Origin: Micromonospora sp. MP36
Lineage (GTDB): Bacteria; Actinomycetota; Actinomycetes; Mycobacteriales; Micromonosporaceae
NCBI RefSeq assembly: GCF_008119785.1
Contig: NZ_VSFA01000008.1
Coordinates: forward strand, 90,345 to 154,344
Direction of reading: 5' to 3'
Length of the DNA: 64,000 nucleotides
Below, one piece after another: positions 9,957 to 18,615 of the stretch. The notes under the pieces were generated by a model that saw only the letters and a list, made by a program, of their open reading frames with translations, was not told the origin of the DNA and did no database searches. The position numbers and the translations under genes are program-made. Position 1 is the first letter of the stretch, and each line of letters opens with the position of its first letter.

Positions 9957-10505
9957 TCATGGCAGGTTGGCGTGCCGGGCAGAGATGGGCAGCACCAGGA
10001 GGATCCCGGCGGCCAGCGCGAGCAGCAGCAGCACGCCGTCCGCGATCATCGAACCGGCCAGCAGTGCGGCTGCCCAGTTCGGCACCTGGCTGTTGCCGCC
10101 GGTGGCCCAGTCACTGACTGCCCAGAAGAGGAAGAACAGCTCGGTGATGCTGTAGTTCACGGCCGCGCCGGGCACGAAGCAGAACATCAGGCTCGCCAGC
10201 CCGACCCGCCCCCGCCTACTCCGGGCACGGGCACGCCGGAGCAGCCGGAGAGTGCCGACAATCGCGGCGAGGACAACGACGGCCGGTGCCGCGAGCACGA
10301 GCAGCACCACCGGGTAATTGTCGATGTGCCCGCGCCACACCCAGATCGCGGTGAACAGGCCCACGGTGTTGGCGGCCAGGTCGAGCGCGCCGACCACGAC
10401 GCCGATCCAGACCAGCGCCAGCGCCACAGTGAACAGCCTCGGGCGCGGTTCCTCCGGCGCGGGCGACGTTGCCGGCAGAGGCCGCTGGGGCCCGACGTCG
10501 ACCAT
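9957..10505 (-). CDS. small multi-pass membrane protein, unknown function
   Basis: A 182-residue protein from an ATG at 10503-10505. After a Pro-rich N-terminus it shows four hydrophobic segments, about residues 23-45, 58-82, 100-125 and 145-172, separated by an Arg-rich loop (LRRARARSRRGR). No family is recognised. The frame stays open further upstream, but that extension is Arg-rich and lies antisense to the SnoaL-like gene, so I reject it. It points towards the terminator at 9822-9851. Confidence 0.55.
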   Translation of the reverse strand: MVDVGPQRPLPATSPAPEEPRPRLFTVALALVWIGVVVGALDLAANTVGLFTAIWVWRGHIDNYPVVLLVLAAPAVVVLAAIVGTLRLLRRARARSRRGRVGLASLMFCFVPGAAVNYSITELFFLFWAVSDWATGGNSQVPNWAAALLAGSMIADGVLLLLALAAGILLVLPISARHANLP

Positions 10506-10649
10506 GGCCGAGACGGTACAGCGCCTGGAGCGGTGTTCCCGGCCCCGTTCCCGGCTCCTGGCCCCGGCCGGGGGAGTCCGCCGCACCCACCTCCACTGGG
10601 GCTCGCCCTTTGCCGAGGTGGCGGAATCCCAGCGACCCGGTTGTTGTCG

Positions 10650-11057
10650 GTGCCGGAAGATAGCGTCCGCTACGTGTACGACACAGCCGAGACCCGGCAG
10701 ATCGCGAATGCGTACGTCGAGCACCTCGAACAACGTGACTGGCCCCGGCTCACCACCTTGCTCGCCGAGGACGTGGTCTACGAGATGCCACAGACCCGCG
10801 AGCGCCTCCTCGGCAGGTCCGCGTTCCTCCAGTTCAATATGGAGTATCCGGGTGACTGGCATCTGCGGGTGCGCCGCCTGGTCGCTGATGGCCGCCTTGC
10901 CGCGTTGTGGCTTGACGTTCGGGTAGGCGCCGACGGGCAGGATGCTTGCATCTGGATTGAGGTGGACGAGCAGGGCCGCATAAACCGGATCACCGACTAC
11001 TGGCCCGAGCCGTACGACCCGCCTCCAGGACGAGAACATCTCGTGGAGCGGTGGTAG
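10650..11057 (+). CDS. SnoaL-like / NTF2-fold protein
   Basis: About 135 residues from a GTG at 10650; a second GTG at 10674 is equally possible and neither has a clear ribosome site. The pattern fits the small NTF2-like SnoaL fold: an N-terminal helix ending in LEQRDWPRLTTLLAEDVVYE, a buried strand region, and a C-terminal ITDYW typical of SnoaL-like proteins. Family members include ketosteroid-isomerase-like enzymes and many uncharacterised small-molecule binding proteins, so the substrate cannot be predicted. It stands alone with no functional partner nearby. Confidence 0.65.
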   Translation: MPEDSVRYVYDTAETRQIANAYVEHLEQRDWPRLTTLLAEDVVYEMPQTRERLLGRSAFLQFNMEYPGDWHLRVRRLVADGRLAALWLDVRVGADGQDACIWIEVDEQGRINRITDYWPEPYDPPPGREHLVERW

Positions 11058-11266
11058 GAGCCACGGCAGCGCCAGAAGGTTATTAGTTGCCTCAGCTTCC
11101 TAACAGATCCATCGGGCGCGACTTGTCGAATGAGGACAGTCAGGGCCTTGCTTTGAAGGTCATCTGTCGGGAAAACTGACCGCGATCCATCCTTCGACCG
11201 ACTGTGACGAGCGGTTCGCGATGTGAATGAAGGGATTGACCGTGGGCACTGGCTCGGCGCGGCGCG

Positions 11267-12541
11267 GTGGGATCCGTGACAGCCGATAGTGCCGGTGCGA
11301 CGGGCCCGATGCTCATGCTGCTGACCCGGGGCGCGTTGGCGGGATTCGCGCCGTCTCCCCACCAACCGGTGCGGACGGCACGGCTGTGCTCGCACGCCCG
11401 TGGCCCGGCCGGAGCCGCCGCGTGCGCCGCTCTTCACCGCCAGGCCTCCCGCTGCGTGTTACTCGGTGCCCTGGCGTACCGGGTGTTCGTCCTGCCCGTC
11501 GCCCTGACCCTGCTCGCGGTACGCGGTGGGACGGTGGCGCTGGCCTCGCTGCTGCCGGTCGGGATGCTGCTGCTGGCCGGCAACGTCGTCGCGTTCGTCG
11601 CGTCCTGGCGCCGGCCCACGGCGGACCTCGCGCGGCTGCGCGGAGCGGCGCTGGTCGACCTGGCTGTGGCGTACGGCGTGAACGTGGTGGCCAGTGCGGC
11701 GGCACCGGACGTCGAGGTCTTCTGGTCCTACCTGGCCGGGGCGGTGGTCCTGACCACCGGGGCGTACGGCCTGCTCGGCGGTGTGGTGGCGGTGCTGTTG
11801 TCGGTGCCGGTGCAGGTGTCGATGGCCGCCTTCGGCGCGGCCGCGGACGCCGGGGTGGTGGCCGGCCGCTTCGGCTGGCTCGGATCGGCCGTGGCCGTCA
11901 CGATGGTGGCGCTGGTGATCTGCGGGTTGAGCGTCCACATGGCGATGCTGTACGGGATCCGGGCCGGCCGGGAGGCCGAGCGGGCCCGGTCGCTGCGGTC
12001 GATGCATGACACGGTGCTGCAGACCCTGGAGGCCATCGCGCTGCACAGCGCGGCCGACGAGACGTCGCCGGCGGCCAAGCTCGCCGAGTTGCGGGGCGTC
12101 GCCCGGGCTCAGGCTGGTCGACTACGCCGGGTCCTCGACGAGTTCGGCGGCGCGCCGGACACCCCGCTCGCCGGTGCGCTGGCCGAGCTGGTCGGGGAGT
12201 TCGCGGTCCGCGGGCTGCGGGTGGAGTTGGCGGTGGCCGCCGGTGCTGGCAGCCAGTTGCCTGGGCGGTGGCGGGACGCGCTGCTCGGCGTGGTCCGGGA
12301 GGCGTTGAGCAACGTGGCCAAGCACGCGGGGGTCGGCGACGCGGTGGTCCGCGTTGACGAGGCGGGCGACACTCTGGTCGTGGTGGTCCGCGACCACGGC
12401 TGCGGCTTCGATCTGGCGGGCCGGCCCGGCTTCGGCATCAGGGAGTCGATCGTGGCGCGGACGCGCGAGGTCGGCGGGACCGTGAGCGTCGAATCCTGGC
12501 CGGGCCGGGGCACCCGGGTGACCCTGCGGATGCCGGCGTGA
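11267..12541 (+). CDS. NarL-type sensor histidine kinase, T7SS-associated
   Basis: A 424-residue membrane sensor kinase. Residues about 60-235 hold five or six hydrophobic spans. The dimerisation motif SMHDTVLQTLEAIALH contains the likely phosphoacceptor His247, as in HisKA_3 kinases, and the C-terminal HATPase has an N box (EALSNVAKHA) and G boxes (DHGCGFD, GFGIRES). The start is uncertain (GTG 11267 or 11276, or ATG 11309). It overlaps the mycosin-like gene by 4 bp (GTGA). No response regulator is adjacent. The NarL regulator that overlaps eccB at 34028 is the obvious partner, so the pair seems to flank the T7SS locus. Confidence 0.85.
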   Translation: MGSVTADSAGATGPMLMLLTRGALAGFAPSPHQPVRTARLCSHARGPAGAAACAALHRQASRCVLLGALAYRVFVLPVALTLLAVRGGTVALASLLPVGMLLLAGNVVAFVASWRRPTADLARLRGAALVDLAVAYGVNVVASAAAPDVEVFWSYLAGAVVLTTGAYGLLGGVVAVLLSVPVQVSMAAFGAAADAGVVAGRFGWLGSAVAVTMVALVICGLSVHMAMLYGIRAGREAERARSLRSMHDTVLQTLEAIALHSAADETSPAAKLAELRGVARAQAGRLRRVLDEFGGAPDTPLAGALAELVGEFAVRGLRVELAVAAGAGSQLPGRWRDALLGVVREALSNVAKHAGVGDAVVRVDEAGDTLVVVVRDHGCGFDLAGRPGFGIRESIVARTREVGGTVSVESWPGRGTRVTLRMPA

Positions 12542-13812
12542 ACCGACCGGCCCGGCACCCGCGTGCGTTCGGCCCGACCCGGTCGGATCGGGTCGGCGTC
12601 CGGCCCGGCCTCGGCATCCTGGCTGGCCTCGCCGGCGTGCTGCTCTGTGCGCCGCCGGCCGGTGCCGCCCCGGCCGTGGGGCATCCGGCGCCGGCACGCC
12701 TCGCGGTCCCGGGCCTCGCGGCGCCGATCGGCTGTGCCAGACCGGCAGGCGTGCACACCGCCGGCACCCCGTGGGCGACGGAACTGCTCGACCCGGGCCG
12801 GGTCTGGCCACTGACCACCGGCACCGGGGTACGGGTCGCCGTGCTCGGCACCGGTGTCGACCGCCGCAACGCACAGTTCCGCCGGGGCCAGGTCGAGGCT
12901 GGCCGGGATGTGCTGGCCAACCGGGGCGGGGCCATCGACGACTGCGACGGCCGGGGTACGTTCGCTGCCGGCCTGATCGCCGCCCAGCCCGACGAGAGGA
13001 CGACCTTCGCCGGTCTGGCTCCCGGCGTGTCCGTGTTCCCGGTGCGCTACACCCAGAGCACCCGGCAGGGCGACGCCGCCGACCCGCGCCGGCTCGCCGC
13101 CGCCATCGACGCCGCGGTCTCCGCCCGCGCCCAGGTGATTCTCGTGGCGGTACCGGTGACCACGAACACCGCCGAACTGCGGGCCGCCACCGCCCGGGCG
13201 GTCGCCGCCGACATCGTGGTGGTGTCGCCGGCCGCGCCCGGTACGCAGGCCCGCGGCGCGACCAGCTACCCGACCGCGCTGCCTGAGGTGCTGGCGGTCG
13301 GCGCGTTCGGACGGGACGGGGCGGTCGCGTCGACCGAGTCCGGCGCCTACCTGGGGGTGGCCGCACCGGGAAAGGGGCTGCTGAGCCTCTCCGCCGGAGC
13401 GGGCGGTCGACTGGGGCACACCCCGGTGGTCGACGACCCGATCTACGCGGCGGCGTTCGTGGCCGGCACGGCGGCGCTGGTGCGGTCGTACCGGCCGGGG
13501 CTCAGTGCCGCCGAGGTGGTGCGCCGGATCGAGTCGACCGCCAACCGGACCGCGGTCGAGGGGCATCACCCGCAGCTCGGCTGGGGGATGGTCGACCCGT
13601 ACCGGGCGGTGACCGCCGAGGGCGTCGAGACCACACCGGGCGCCGGGCAACCGAGCGTGCAGCCGGTCGCCGCGGCTCGGCCGGACACCGGCACCGGAGC
13701 GGACCGCCGGGTGGCGCCGCTGGCACTGGGGGGACTCACGGCGGCCCTGCTGATCGGGATCGGGACGGCCGTGGCGCGTCGGGGCCGCGCCCGCGGCTGG
13801 CGCCCCGGGTAG
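12538..13812 (+). CDS. mycosin-like subtilase lacking the catalytic triad (pseudoprotease)
   Basis: A 424-residue protein with mycosin (MycP) architecture: a signal peptide in the first 45 residues, an S8 subtilase-like domain, a Pro/Thr-rich linker and a C-terminal membrane anchor at about 390-412 followed by Arg. Each catalytic motif is present in outline but altered. The Asp motif reads VAVLGTGVD with Gly104 in place of Asp; the His motif reads CDGRGTFAAG with Arg139 in place of His; the Ser motif reads DDPIYAAAFVAG with Ile302 in place of Ser. The reading frame is intact, so this looks like a conserved structural role rather than decay. In ESX systems mycosin also stabilises the membrane complex independently of proteolysis, which fits. 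Confidence 0.83.
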   Translation: MNRPARHPRAFGPTRSDRVGVRPGLGILAGLAGVLLCAPPAGAAPAVGHPAPARLAVPGLAAPIGCARPAGVHTAGTPWATELLDPGRVWPLTTGTGVRVAVLGTGVDRRNAQFRRGQVEAGRDVLANRGGAIDDCDGRGTFAAGLIAAQPDERTTFAGLAPGVSVFPVRYTQSTRQGDAADPRRLAAAIDAAVSARAQVILVAVPVTTNTAELRAATARAVAADIVVVSPAAPGTQARGATSYPTALPEVLAVGAFGRDGAVASTESGAYLGVAAPGKGLLSLSAGAGGRLGHTPVVDDPIYAAAFVAGTAALVRSYRPGLSAAEVVRRIESTANRTAVEGHHPQLGWGMVDPYRAVTAEGVETTPGAGQPSVQPVAAARPDTGTGADRRVAPLALGGLTAALLIGIGTAVARRGRARGWRPG

Positions 13813-14028
13813 TACGCCAGCCGTAGTTGCTGGATTCGGTGCCTTCGCTGGCAGTGAGCTGGGAATTTTCGGCGACATTGGCGTGGCTGCACGTCTCCGG
13901 GTTTGACCCGGCTGGCTATCAGATCGCTGTCTATCGATTGATAAGTGGTCGCCGTGCGCCGTTCACCTCACGCTTCGCCGCTGTACGGCAAAGCACCACT
14001 ATGTTCTCTGTACCCGAATTCGAGGAGG

Positions 14029-14984
14029 GTGCCCGGCACGTCGTACGTCTGGCACAACGCGCCGGACGGTGGTGCCGTGATTCCGAACGGCACCGGCTGG
14101 ATCTACGTGTCCAACGCCGAGACCAGCGCACGTCCGGCGGCGGCGCATCGATGTTTTTTGTTCAACTCCACCGGTCAGATCACCGGCGCCTCCCGCATCC
14201 TGTCCGGCACCAACAACAACTGCGCCGGCGGCAAGACCCCATGGCACACCTGGCTGTCCTGCGAGGAGATCAGCCTCGGTCGGGTTTGGGAGACCTACCC
14301 CCTGGGCGGTACGGCCGTCGCACGACCGGCCATGGCCCGGTTCAAGCACGAAGCCGCCGCCGACCCGGTCCGCAAGGTCATCTACCTGATCGAGGACGAA
14401 ACCGACGGTCCGTTCTACCGGTTCGTCCCGACCACCTGGGGTGACCTCTCCGCCGGCACCGTGCAGGTCCTGGTGGCCGGTACCGCAACCTCGGGTACGT
14501 TCACCTGGGCCACCGTTCCTGACCCGGACGGGTCGCCCACGGTGACCCGCAGGCAGGTCCCTGGCGCGAAGGTTTTCAACGGCGGGGAAGGTTGCCACTA
14601 CGCCAACGACACCGTCTGGTTCACCACCAAGGGCGACAACCGGGTCTGGCAGGTCAACTCGCCAACAACACCTACGAGCTGGCCTACGACGACAGCCTGG
14701 TCAACCCGGGCCCGGCGCCGCTCACCGGGGTGGACAACGTCACGGGCTCGACGTTCGGAGACCTCTACGTCGCCGAGGACGGCGGCAACATGGAGATCTG
14801 CATGATCACCCCGGACGACACGATTTCGGTGTTCCTGCGGATCACTGGACAGAGCTCGTCGGAAATCACCGGCCCCGCCTTCACCCCCGCCGGTGACCGG
14901 CTCTACTTCTCGTCCCAGCGCGGCACGACGGGCTCCTCGTCCGGCGGCATCACCTACTGCGTGACCGGGCCGTTCCATACCTGA
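14029..14984 (+). pseudogene. PhoX/DUF839-type phosphatase, frameshifted and truncated
   Basis: Fragments of a PhoX-like (DUF839) protein can be read only by changing frame. GWIYVSNAE and then RILSGTNNNCAGGKTPW and TWLSCEE are in one frame. A short piece with SGGGASM around 14130-14150 is in another frame, implying two compensating shifts. The C-terminal part from about 14659 (LANNTYELAYDD to the stop at 14984) is in a third frame, and one missing base near 14658 explains the switch. The N-terminal third expected of PhoX enzymes is absent. The gene is therefore non-functional. It sits between the T7SS kinase/mycosin pair and the IS605-type element, in a region of decay. Confidence 0.8.
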
Positions 14985-15006
14985 CGCCTGATCCGTACGG
15001 GATCAC

Positions 15007-15037
15007 CCTGGCCCGCCCAGTCTGCGGGCGGGCCAGG
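15007..15037. terminator. hairpin terminator after the PhoX remnant
   Basis: A perfect 12-bp inverted repeat (arms 15007-15018 and 15026-15037) with a 7-base loop, 22 bp past the stop of the PhoX remnant. It is probably the original terminator of that gene, still intact. Confidence 0.65.
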
Positions 15038-15163
15038 ATTCCCGGCCGGGCCGGTCGACCGGTGCGGCGATGGCCGCCTACCACCTTCAAGCCGCAGTGC
15101 GCCGCCCTCAGGGCGGTGATGAAGCGGCTTCCAGTTCTGAGCGACGAACGGCTGCGAGGGTTT

Positions 15164-15560
15164 TTACCGGTCGGGGTGGTTCTGTTGCTCATTGTATTGG
15201 CGCGGCGCTGTCAATGGTGCGCCTCCGACAGAGCCGGCGAAGTAGGGTCCGGACCACAGTCGGGCGCCCGCCAGTAGTAGCGGCGAATCTCGGGGAAGCT
15301 GCGGCGTAGATAGCGCGAGGACACGCCTTTGAGGGAGTTGGCCACTTTCGACAGTGCCAGATTGGGTGGGAAGCCGACCAGGAGGTGGACGTGGTTGACG
15401 TCGCCGTCGAACTCGAGCAATTCGCACTCGAACTGCTCGCACACCTGGCGCGTCACACGTTCGAGGTGATGCAGGTGTTCCGTCGTTGAAGAGCCAAATA
15501 CTTCGCTGCGAAAACCAAATCGGCGTGAACCAGGAAAAGTGCAGTGCCAGCCGGGGCGAA
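15164..15560 (-). pseudogene. tnpA: IS200-type Y1 transposase TnpA, frameshifted
   Basis: A HUH transposase read in three frames. The N-terminal strand (FLVHADLVFAAKY) is in one frame. The HUH motif region (ELLEFDGDVNHVHLLVG) with ALSKVANSLKGVSSR follows in a second frame. The segment with the catalytic tyrosine (RLWSGPYFAGSVGGAPL) is in a third. Shifts lie near 15505 and 15265. All motifs are recognisable but no single frame links the HUH pair to the Tyr, so the transposase is inactive unless recoded. Confidence 0.75.
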
Positions 15561-15594
15561 CCGGGTGGTCAGCGGTGATGAAATCGAATGTAGG

Positions 15595-16887
15595 ATGAGG
15601 GGTGTGAAAGTCCACGCCGGCCGGCGATACCGGCTGTACCCTACCGAGGGGCAGGCTGAGCGTCTGACGTCGTGGGGGCACACGTGCCGCTGGCTGTACA
15701 ACACCGCGTTGGAGCAGCGCCAGTTCGCGTGGCGGCAGCGCAAGACAACACTCGGGGTCACCGCCCAGTGCGCCTACCTGACTGAGGCGCGTGAGGAACT
15801 GGACTGGGTGGCGGATCTGCCGGCGCAGTCCGGCCAGCAGGTGTTGCGTCAACTGGATCAGGCGTACCGCAACTGGTGGAATCCGCAGCACCCTGCCGGG
15901 GCGCCGACACACAGGCGCAGGTCGGCGCGGTTGTCGGTTCCGTTCCCGGGTCAGGCGATCCAAGTCTGGCGTCTCAACCGCCGGTGGGGTGCCGTCAGCC
16001 TCCCGAAGGTTGGCGTGGTCAAGTTCCGCTGGTCTCGTCCGTTGGGCGGCGCGGTCCGCAACGCGGTGGTGTCCTTCGACGGCGTTGCCTGGTACGTCGG
16101 ATTCGGCGTCCACATTGATGTCACCACACCCGAGATGCACGCCCGGCCCGACACCGTCGTGGGCGTCGACCGTGGCGTGAAGGTCGCCTTGGCGATGTCC
16201 GACGGCCGCATGTGGAACCGTACCTTCACCTCACCTGGTCAGGAACGCGACCTGGCCAGACTCAAGTCGAAGGCCGGCCGGCAGGATACCACCCGTCGCA
16301 AGCGCGGCGCGAAGACCTCGAACCGTGCCCGTAAGGTTCGTGCGGAGATTGCCCGGGCCGAGGCGAAGACCCGCAACCGACGTCGCGACTTCGTGATGTG
16401 GGCGGCGAACCGGCTCTGTGCCCAGCACGCGGCAATCAGCATCGAAGGCCTCAACATCAAGGCCATGACCGCCACCGCAAAGGGTACCGTCGAGGAGCCT
16501 GGCACGAACGTGCGCCAGAAGGCCGGACTGAACCGGGCGATCCTCGACAAGGGCTGGGGTCTGTTCCAGGTGGCCTTGGCCAACCGTGCACGTATCACCG
16601 GCACGCGAATCGTGAAGGTGCCAGCCGCGTTCACCTCCCAGCAGTGCAGCCGCTGCGGGAACACCAACCGGAACAATCGCGAAAGCCAAGCGGTGTTCCG
16701 GTGCGGGTCCTGCGGATACCAGGCGAACGCTGACGTGAACGCGGCGATCAACGTCAGGGACGCCGCCGAGGCGGCGCCCCAGCTCACCGGGCGGGCAGCC
16801 CGGGACAGGGGTCGACCGGCGCCCTGTCGACCACCCGCCCAGCGGCGCAGACAACCAGCGCTGGAAGCGGGAATCTCCCGCCATTAG
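15595..16887 (+). CDS. tnpB: TnpB, RuvC-type RNA-guided nuclease of the IS605-type element
   Basis: A 430-residue TnpB from an ATG at 15595. The N-terminal domain contains RRYRLYPTEGQ. The RuvC triad is complete: Asp192 in GVDRGVK, Glu284 in ISIEGLN and Asp380 in NADVNAAINV. The CxxC...CxxC zinc ribbon (CSRCGN and CGSCGY) lies just before the last Asp. TnpB proteins cut DNA guided by an omega RNA made from the right end of the element, which overlaps the gene's 3' end. Here that would be about 16700-16904, with the guide read from the flank after 16904. Unlike tnpA it is undamaged. Confidence 0.88.
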   Translation: MRGVKVHAGRRYRLYPTEGQAERLTSWGHTCRWLYNTALEQRQFAWRQRKTTLGVTAQCAYLTEAREELDWVADLPAQSGQQVLRQLDQAYRNWWNPQHPAGAPTHRRRSARLSVPFPGQAIQVWRLNRRWGAVSLPKVGVVKFRWSRPLGGAVRNAVVSFDGVAWYVGFGVHIDVTTPEMHARPDTVVGVDRGVKVALAMSDGRMWNRTFTSPGQERDLARLKSKAGRQDTTRRKRGAKTSNRARKVRAEIARAEAKTRNRRRDFVMWAANRLCAQHAAISIEGLNIKAMTATAKGTVEEPGTNVRQKAGLNRAILDKGWGLFQVALANRARITGTRIVKVPAAFTSQQCSRCGNTNRNNRESQAVFRCGSCGYQANADVNAAINVRDAAEAAPQLTGRAARDRGRPAPCRPPAQRRRQPALEAGISRH

Positions 16888-16900
16888 GCAGGGGAGGATG

Positions 16901-17302
16901 TCAAGCGCCGGTCGGGACGCAGCGGCTGGAGCCGCCGACCACCACGTCGCCGGTGCCGTCCCGGGAGACGTGCACGCCGAGGTTCGTCCCGTCTCGCTGG
17001 AACTGGTACGCCAGCTCGGTCACGCTGCTGCGGTCGGTGGCCCGCCAGCCGTCCGCGGTCAACGCCGGCACCACCTCGGCGAGCAGGATCTCGGCGGCGT
17101 CCGGCGGTGTGGGCACCCGCAGGTTGTATTCCCAGCGCACCGATTCACTCGGCGCGCCGGCCGGCCGGAACGGATCGCAGTCGAGCTGCTCGTCGCGGCT
17201 GATCCGGACGTCGGCGCCGAACCGCGCGGCGATCCCGTCCAGCACGTCCCGCAGCGGCCCCGCCACCGCGGCCAGCGGCTCGAAGTCGATCGGTCTGGTC
17301 AT
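16901..17302 (-). CDS. small T7SS-associated protein, 3' end altered by IS insertion
   Basis: A 133-residue soluble protein with no signal peptide, starting MTRPIDFEPLAA at an ATG at 17300-17302. That start overlaps the stop of the DUF1023 gene (ATGA), so it is the last gene of the leftward T7SS operon. The family is not recognised; a central strand-rich WEYNLRVPTPPD region and a C-terminal VHVSRDGTGDVVVGG are visible. The stop codon (16901-16903) lies inside the right end of the IS605-type element, so the present C-terminus was probably created by the insertion. It may be an immunity or chaperone partner of the hydrolase it is coupled to (inference). Confidence 0.55.
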   Translation of the reverse strand: MTRPIDFEPLAAVAGPLRDVLDGIAARFGADVRISRDEQLDCDPFRPAGAPSESVRWEYNLRVPTPPDAAEILLAEVVPALTADGWRATDRSSVTELAYQFQRDGTNLGVHVSRDGTGDVVVGGSSRCVPTGA

Positions 17303-18615
17303 GGCGCCGACGGTACCGTCACCACCGCGCCACCCGTGAACACCTGATAGATGTTCCACCACGCGTCACTGTGGTAGGTCAGCACGTCGGAGTGCGCGGC
17401 GACACCCCGCAACGGCCGTCCGTCGGGATAGTTGCCGGTCTCCAAGCGGACCACGCCGGGGAACTCGTCCGGGTCGGCGCCGTGCCCCCAGTTGCCGATG
17501 TTGATGTCCCGGACCCAGGCGATCGGGTCGCCCGGCGCGGTCATCGAGTAGCGCTGCACGTCGGGCCGGGCCGGATGCAGGTCCTCCGGGCCGTCCACGT
17601 CGTGGCCCATGCCCGCCGACTCGATGTGCAGGACCCGGTTGGCGTCCAGGCCGTACTGCTCGGCGGTGCCGACGATGGCGCCGCCGTAGGAGTGGCCGGC
17701 GAAGGTGACCTGCACGTCGTTGCCGGCCGCCGCGGAGCCGGCGATCTCGGCACGCAGCTCCCGGGAGAAGTCGGCGAGCCGGGGCCCGAGCGCGTCGGCG
17801 TAGCTCGCCGAGGGCGCCTGCGGGAACAGGTTGGACGGCAGGTCGCCGTCCATCCAGACGACCATGGACAGGTCCCGCCGGGGGGCGGCGTCGACGAAAC
17901 CGGCCGCGGCGTCCCGGTACCGCTCGAAGGTGGCCAGCTCGGAGTAGGTGCCCGGCACGAACACGGCGACGTTGCGGGTACCGGCGCCGAGGTCGCCGAC
18001 GAGTTCGACCATCGAGCCGTCGCCGGACGGGTCGAACGAGAGGATCTTGCGGTGTTCGGCGAGGACGTTCTCGTACAGGTCGATGCGGGCCTGTGAGCGG
18101 GTGATGGTCTCGCGCAGCTCGCGGTCGGTGGCCGGGTCGCCGGTCAGTTGGGCCTGGTAGCCGGCGAGGCGTTGCCGCTCGGCGGCCAACTCGGTGGCGA
18201 CCGCCTCGCGGTTGGTCGTGATCCGGGTGGCGAACGGGATCGTGCCGCCCGGTGCGCCGGCTCCGGCGTCGGCCGGGGCGGTGCCGCCGGTCAGTCCCAG
18301 CAGCTGCCGGAATCCCTGGCTCGCCTGGGCGTCGCCCTGCCGGTAGTTGGCCACCGTCGCGGTCATCCCGGTGGCCAGCCGCCGGGTGCCCACGACTGCG
18401 GCCTCCAGCTCGGTGGTGCTGAGCTGGAGGCTGCTGCCGTGTGCGTGCATGAGCTGTTGGGACTGCGGCACCAGCCCGAACGCGTTGCCGTCGACGGCTG
18501 GCGCGGAGAGTTGGCCGCGGATGGCGGTCAATCGGTCGGCGCCGCTGGTGAACTCGGCCGCCGCGTCGTCCAGCGCGGTCGGGACGACCCGGAATCCGGC
18601 AGTGGTCAGGTCCAT
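17299..18615 (-). CDS. alpha/beta hydrolase (DUF1023 type) with N-terminal T7SS-substrate-like domain
   Basis: A 438-residue protein. Residues 1-110 are helical and WXG/ESX-substrate-like (starting MDLTTAGFRVVPTALDDAAAE), followed by a Gly/Ala linker and a coiled region. Residues about 220-430 form an alpha/beta hydrolase with nucleophile elbow GHSYGG (Ser309) and a likely catalytic His in VAAHSDV near the C-terminus. DUF1023 hydrolases are frequent in actinobacterial T7SS loci and are often fused to WXG-like domains, so this is a candidate secreted enzyme, perhaps an esterase, lipase or cutinase-like protein. The ATG overlaps the upstream gene's stop by 10 bp. Confidence 0.8.
   Translation of the reverse strand: MDLTTAGFRVVPTALDDAAAEFTSGADRLTAIRGQLSAPAVDGNAFGLVPQSQQLMHAHGSSLQLSTTELEAAVVGTRRLATGMTATVANYRQGDAQASQGFRQLLGLTGGTAPADAGAGAPGGTIPFATRITTNREAVATELAAERQRLAGYQAQLTGDPATDRELRETITRSQARIDLYENVLAEHRKILSFDPSGDGSMVELVGDLGAGTRNVAVFVPGTYSELATFERYRDAAAGFVDAAPRRDLSMVVWMDGDLPSNLFPQAPSASYADALGPRLADFSRELRAEIAGSAAAGNDVQVTFAGHSYGGAIVGTAEQYGLDANRVLHIESAGMGHDVDGPEDLHPARPDVQRYSMTAPGDPIAWVRDINIGNWGHGADPDEFPGVVRLETGNYPDGRPLRGVAAHSDVLTYHSDAWWNIYQVFTGGAVVTVPSAP

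Larger units (their letters stand above)
15091..16904. mobile_element. IS200/IS605-type insertion sequence, divergent tnpA and tnpB
   Basis: The element carries a leftward, broken Y1 transposase gene and a rightward, intact tnpB. The left end shows nested imperfect hairpins (aagccgc 15089-15095 with gcggctt 15124-15130, enclosing ccgccct 15102-15108 with agggcgg 15110-15116). The right end has a hairpin at 16867-16881 followed by ggggaggatgtcaa, a typical right-end form. The sequence CAAG occurs at both proposed junctions. I place the ends at 15091 and 16904 from these features; there are no terminal inverted repeats, as expected for this family. The right end supplies the stop codon of the neighbouring leftward gene. 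Confidence 0.7.

Noticed and set aside
9939..10649. Upstream extension of the SnoaL-like frame
   Set aside because: The first 230 codons are His/Gln/Arg/Pro-rich low-complexity and lie antisense to the membrane-protein gene.
13827..14444. 205-codon frame as a separate gene before the IS element
   Set aside because: It contains only a short out-of-frame piece of the PhoX remnant (SGGGASM); the rest has no homology-like pattern.
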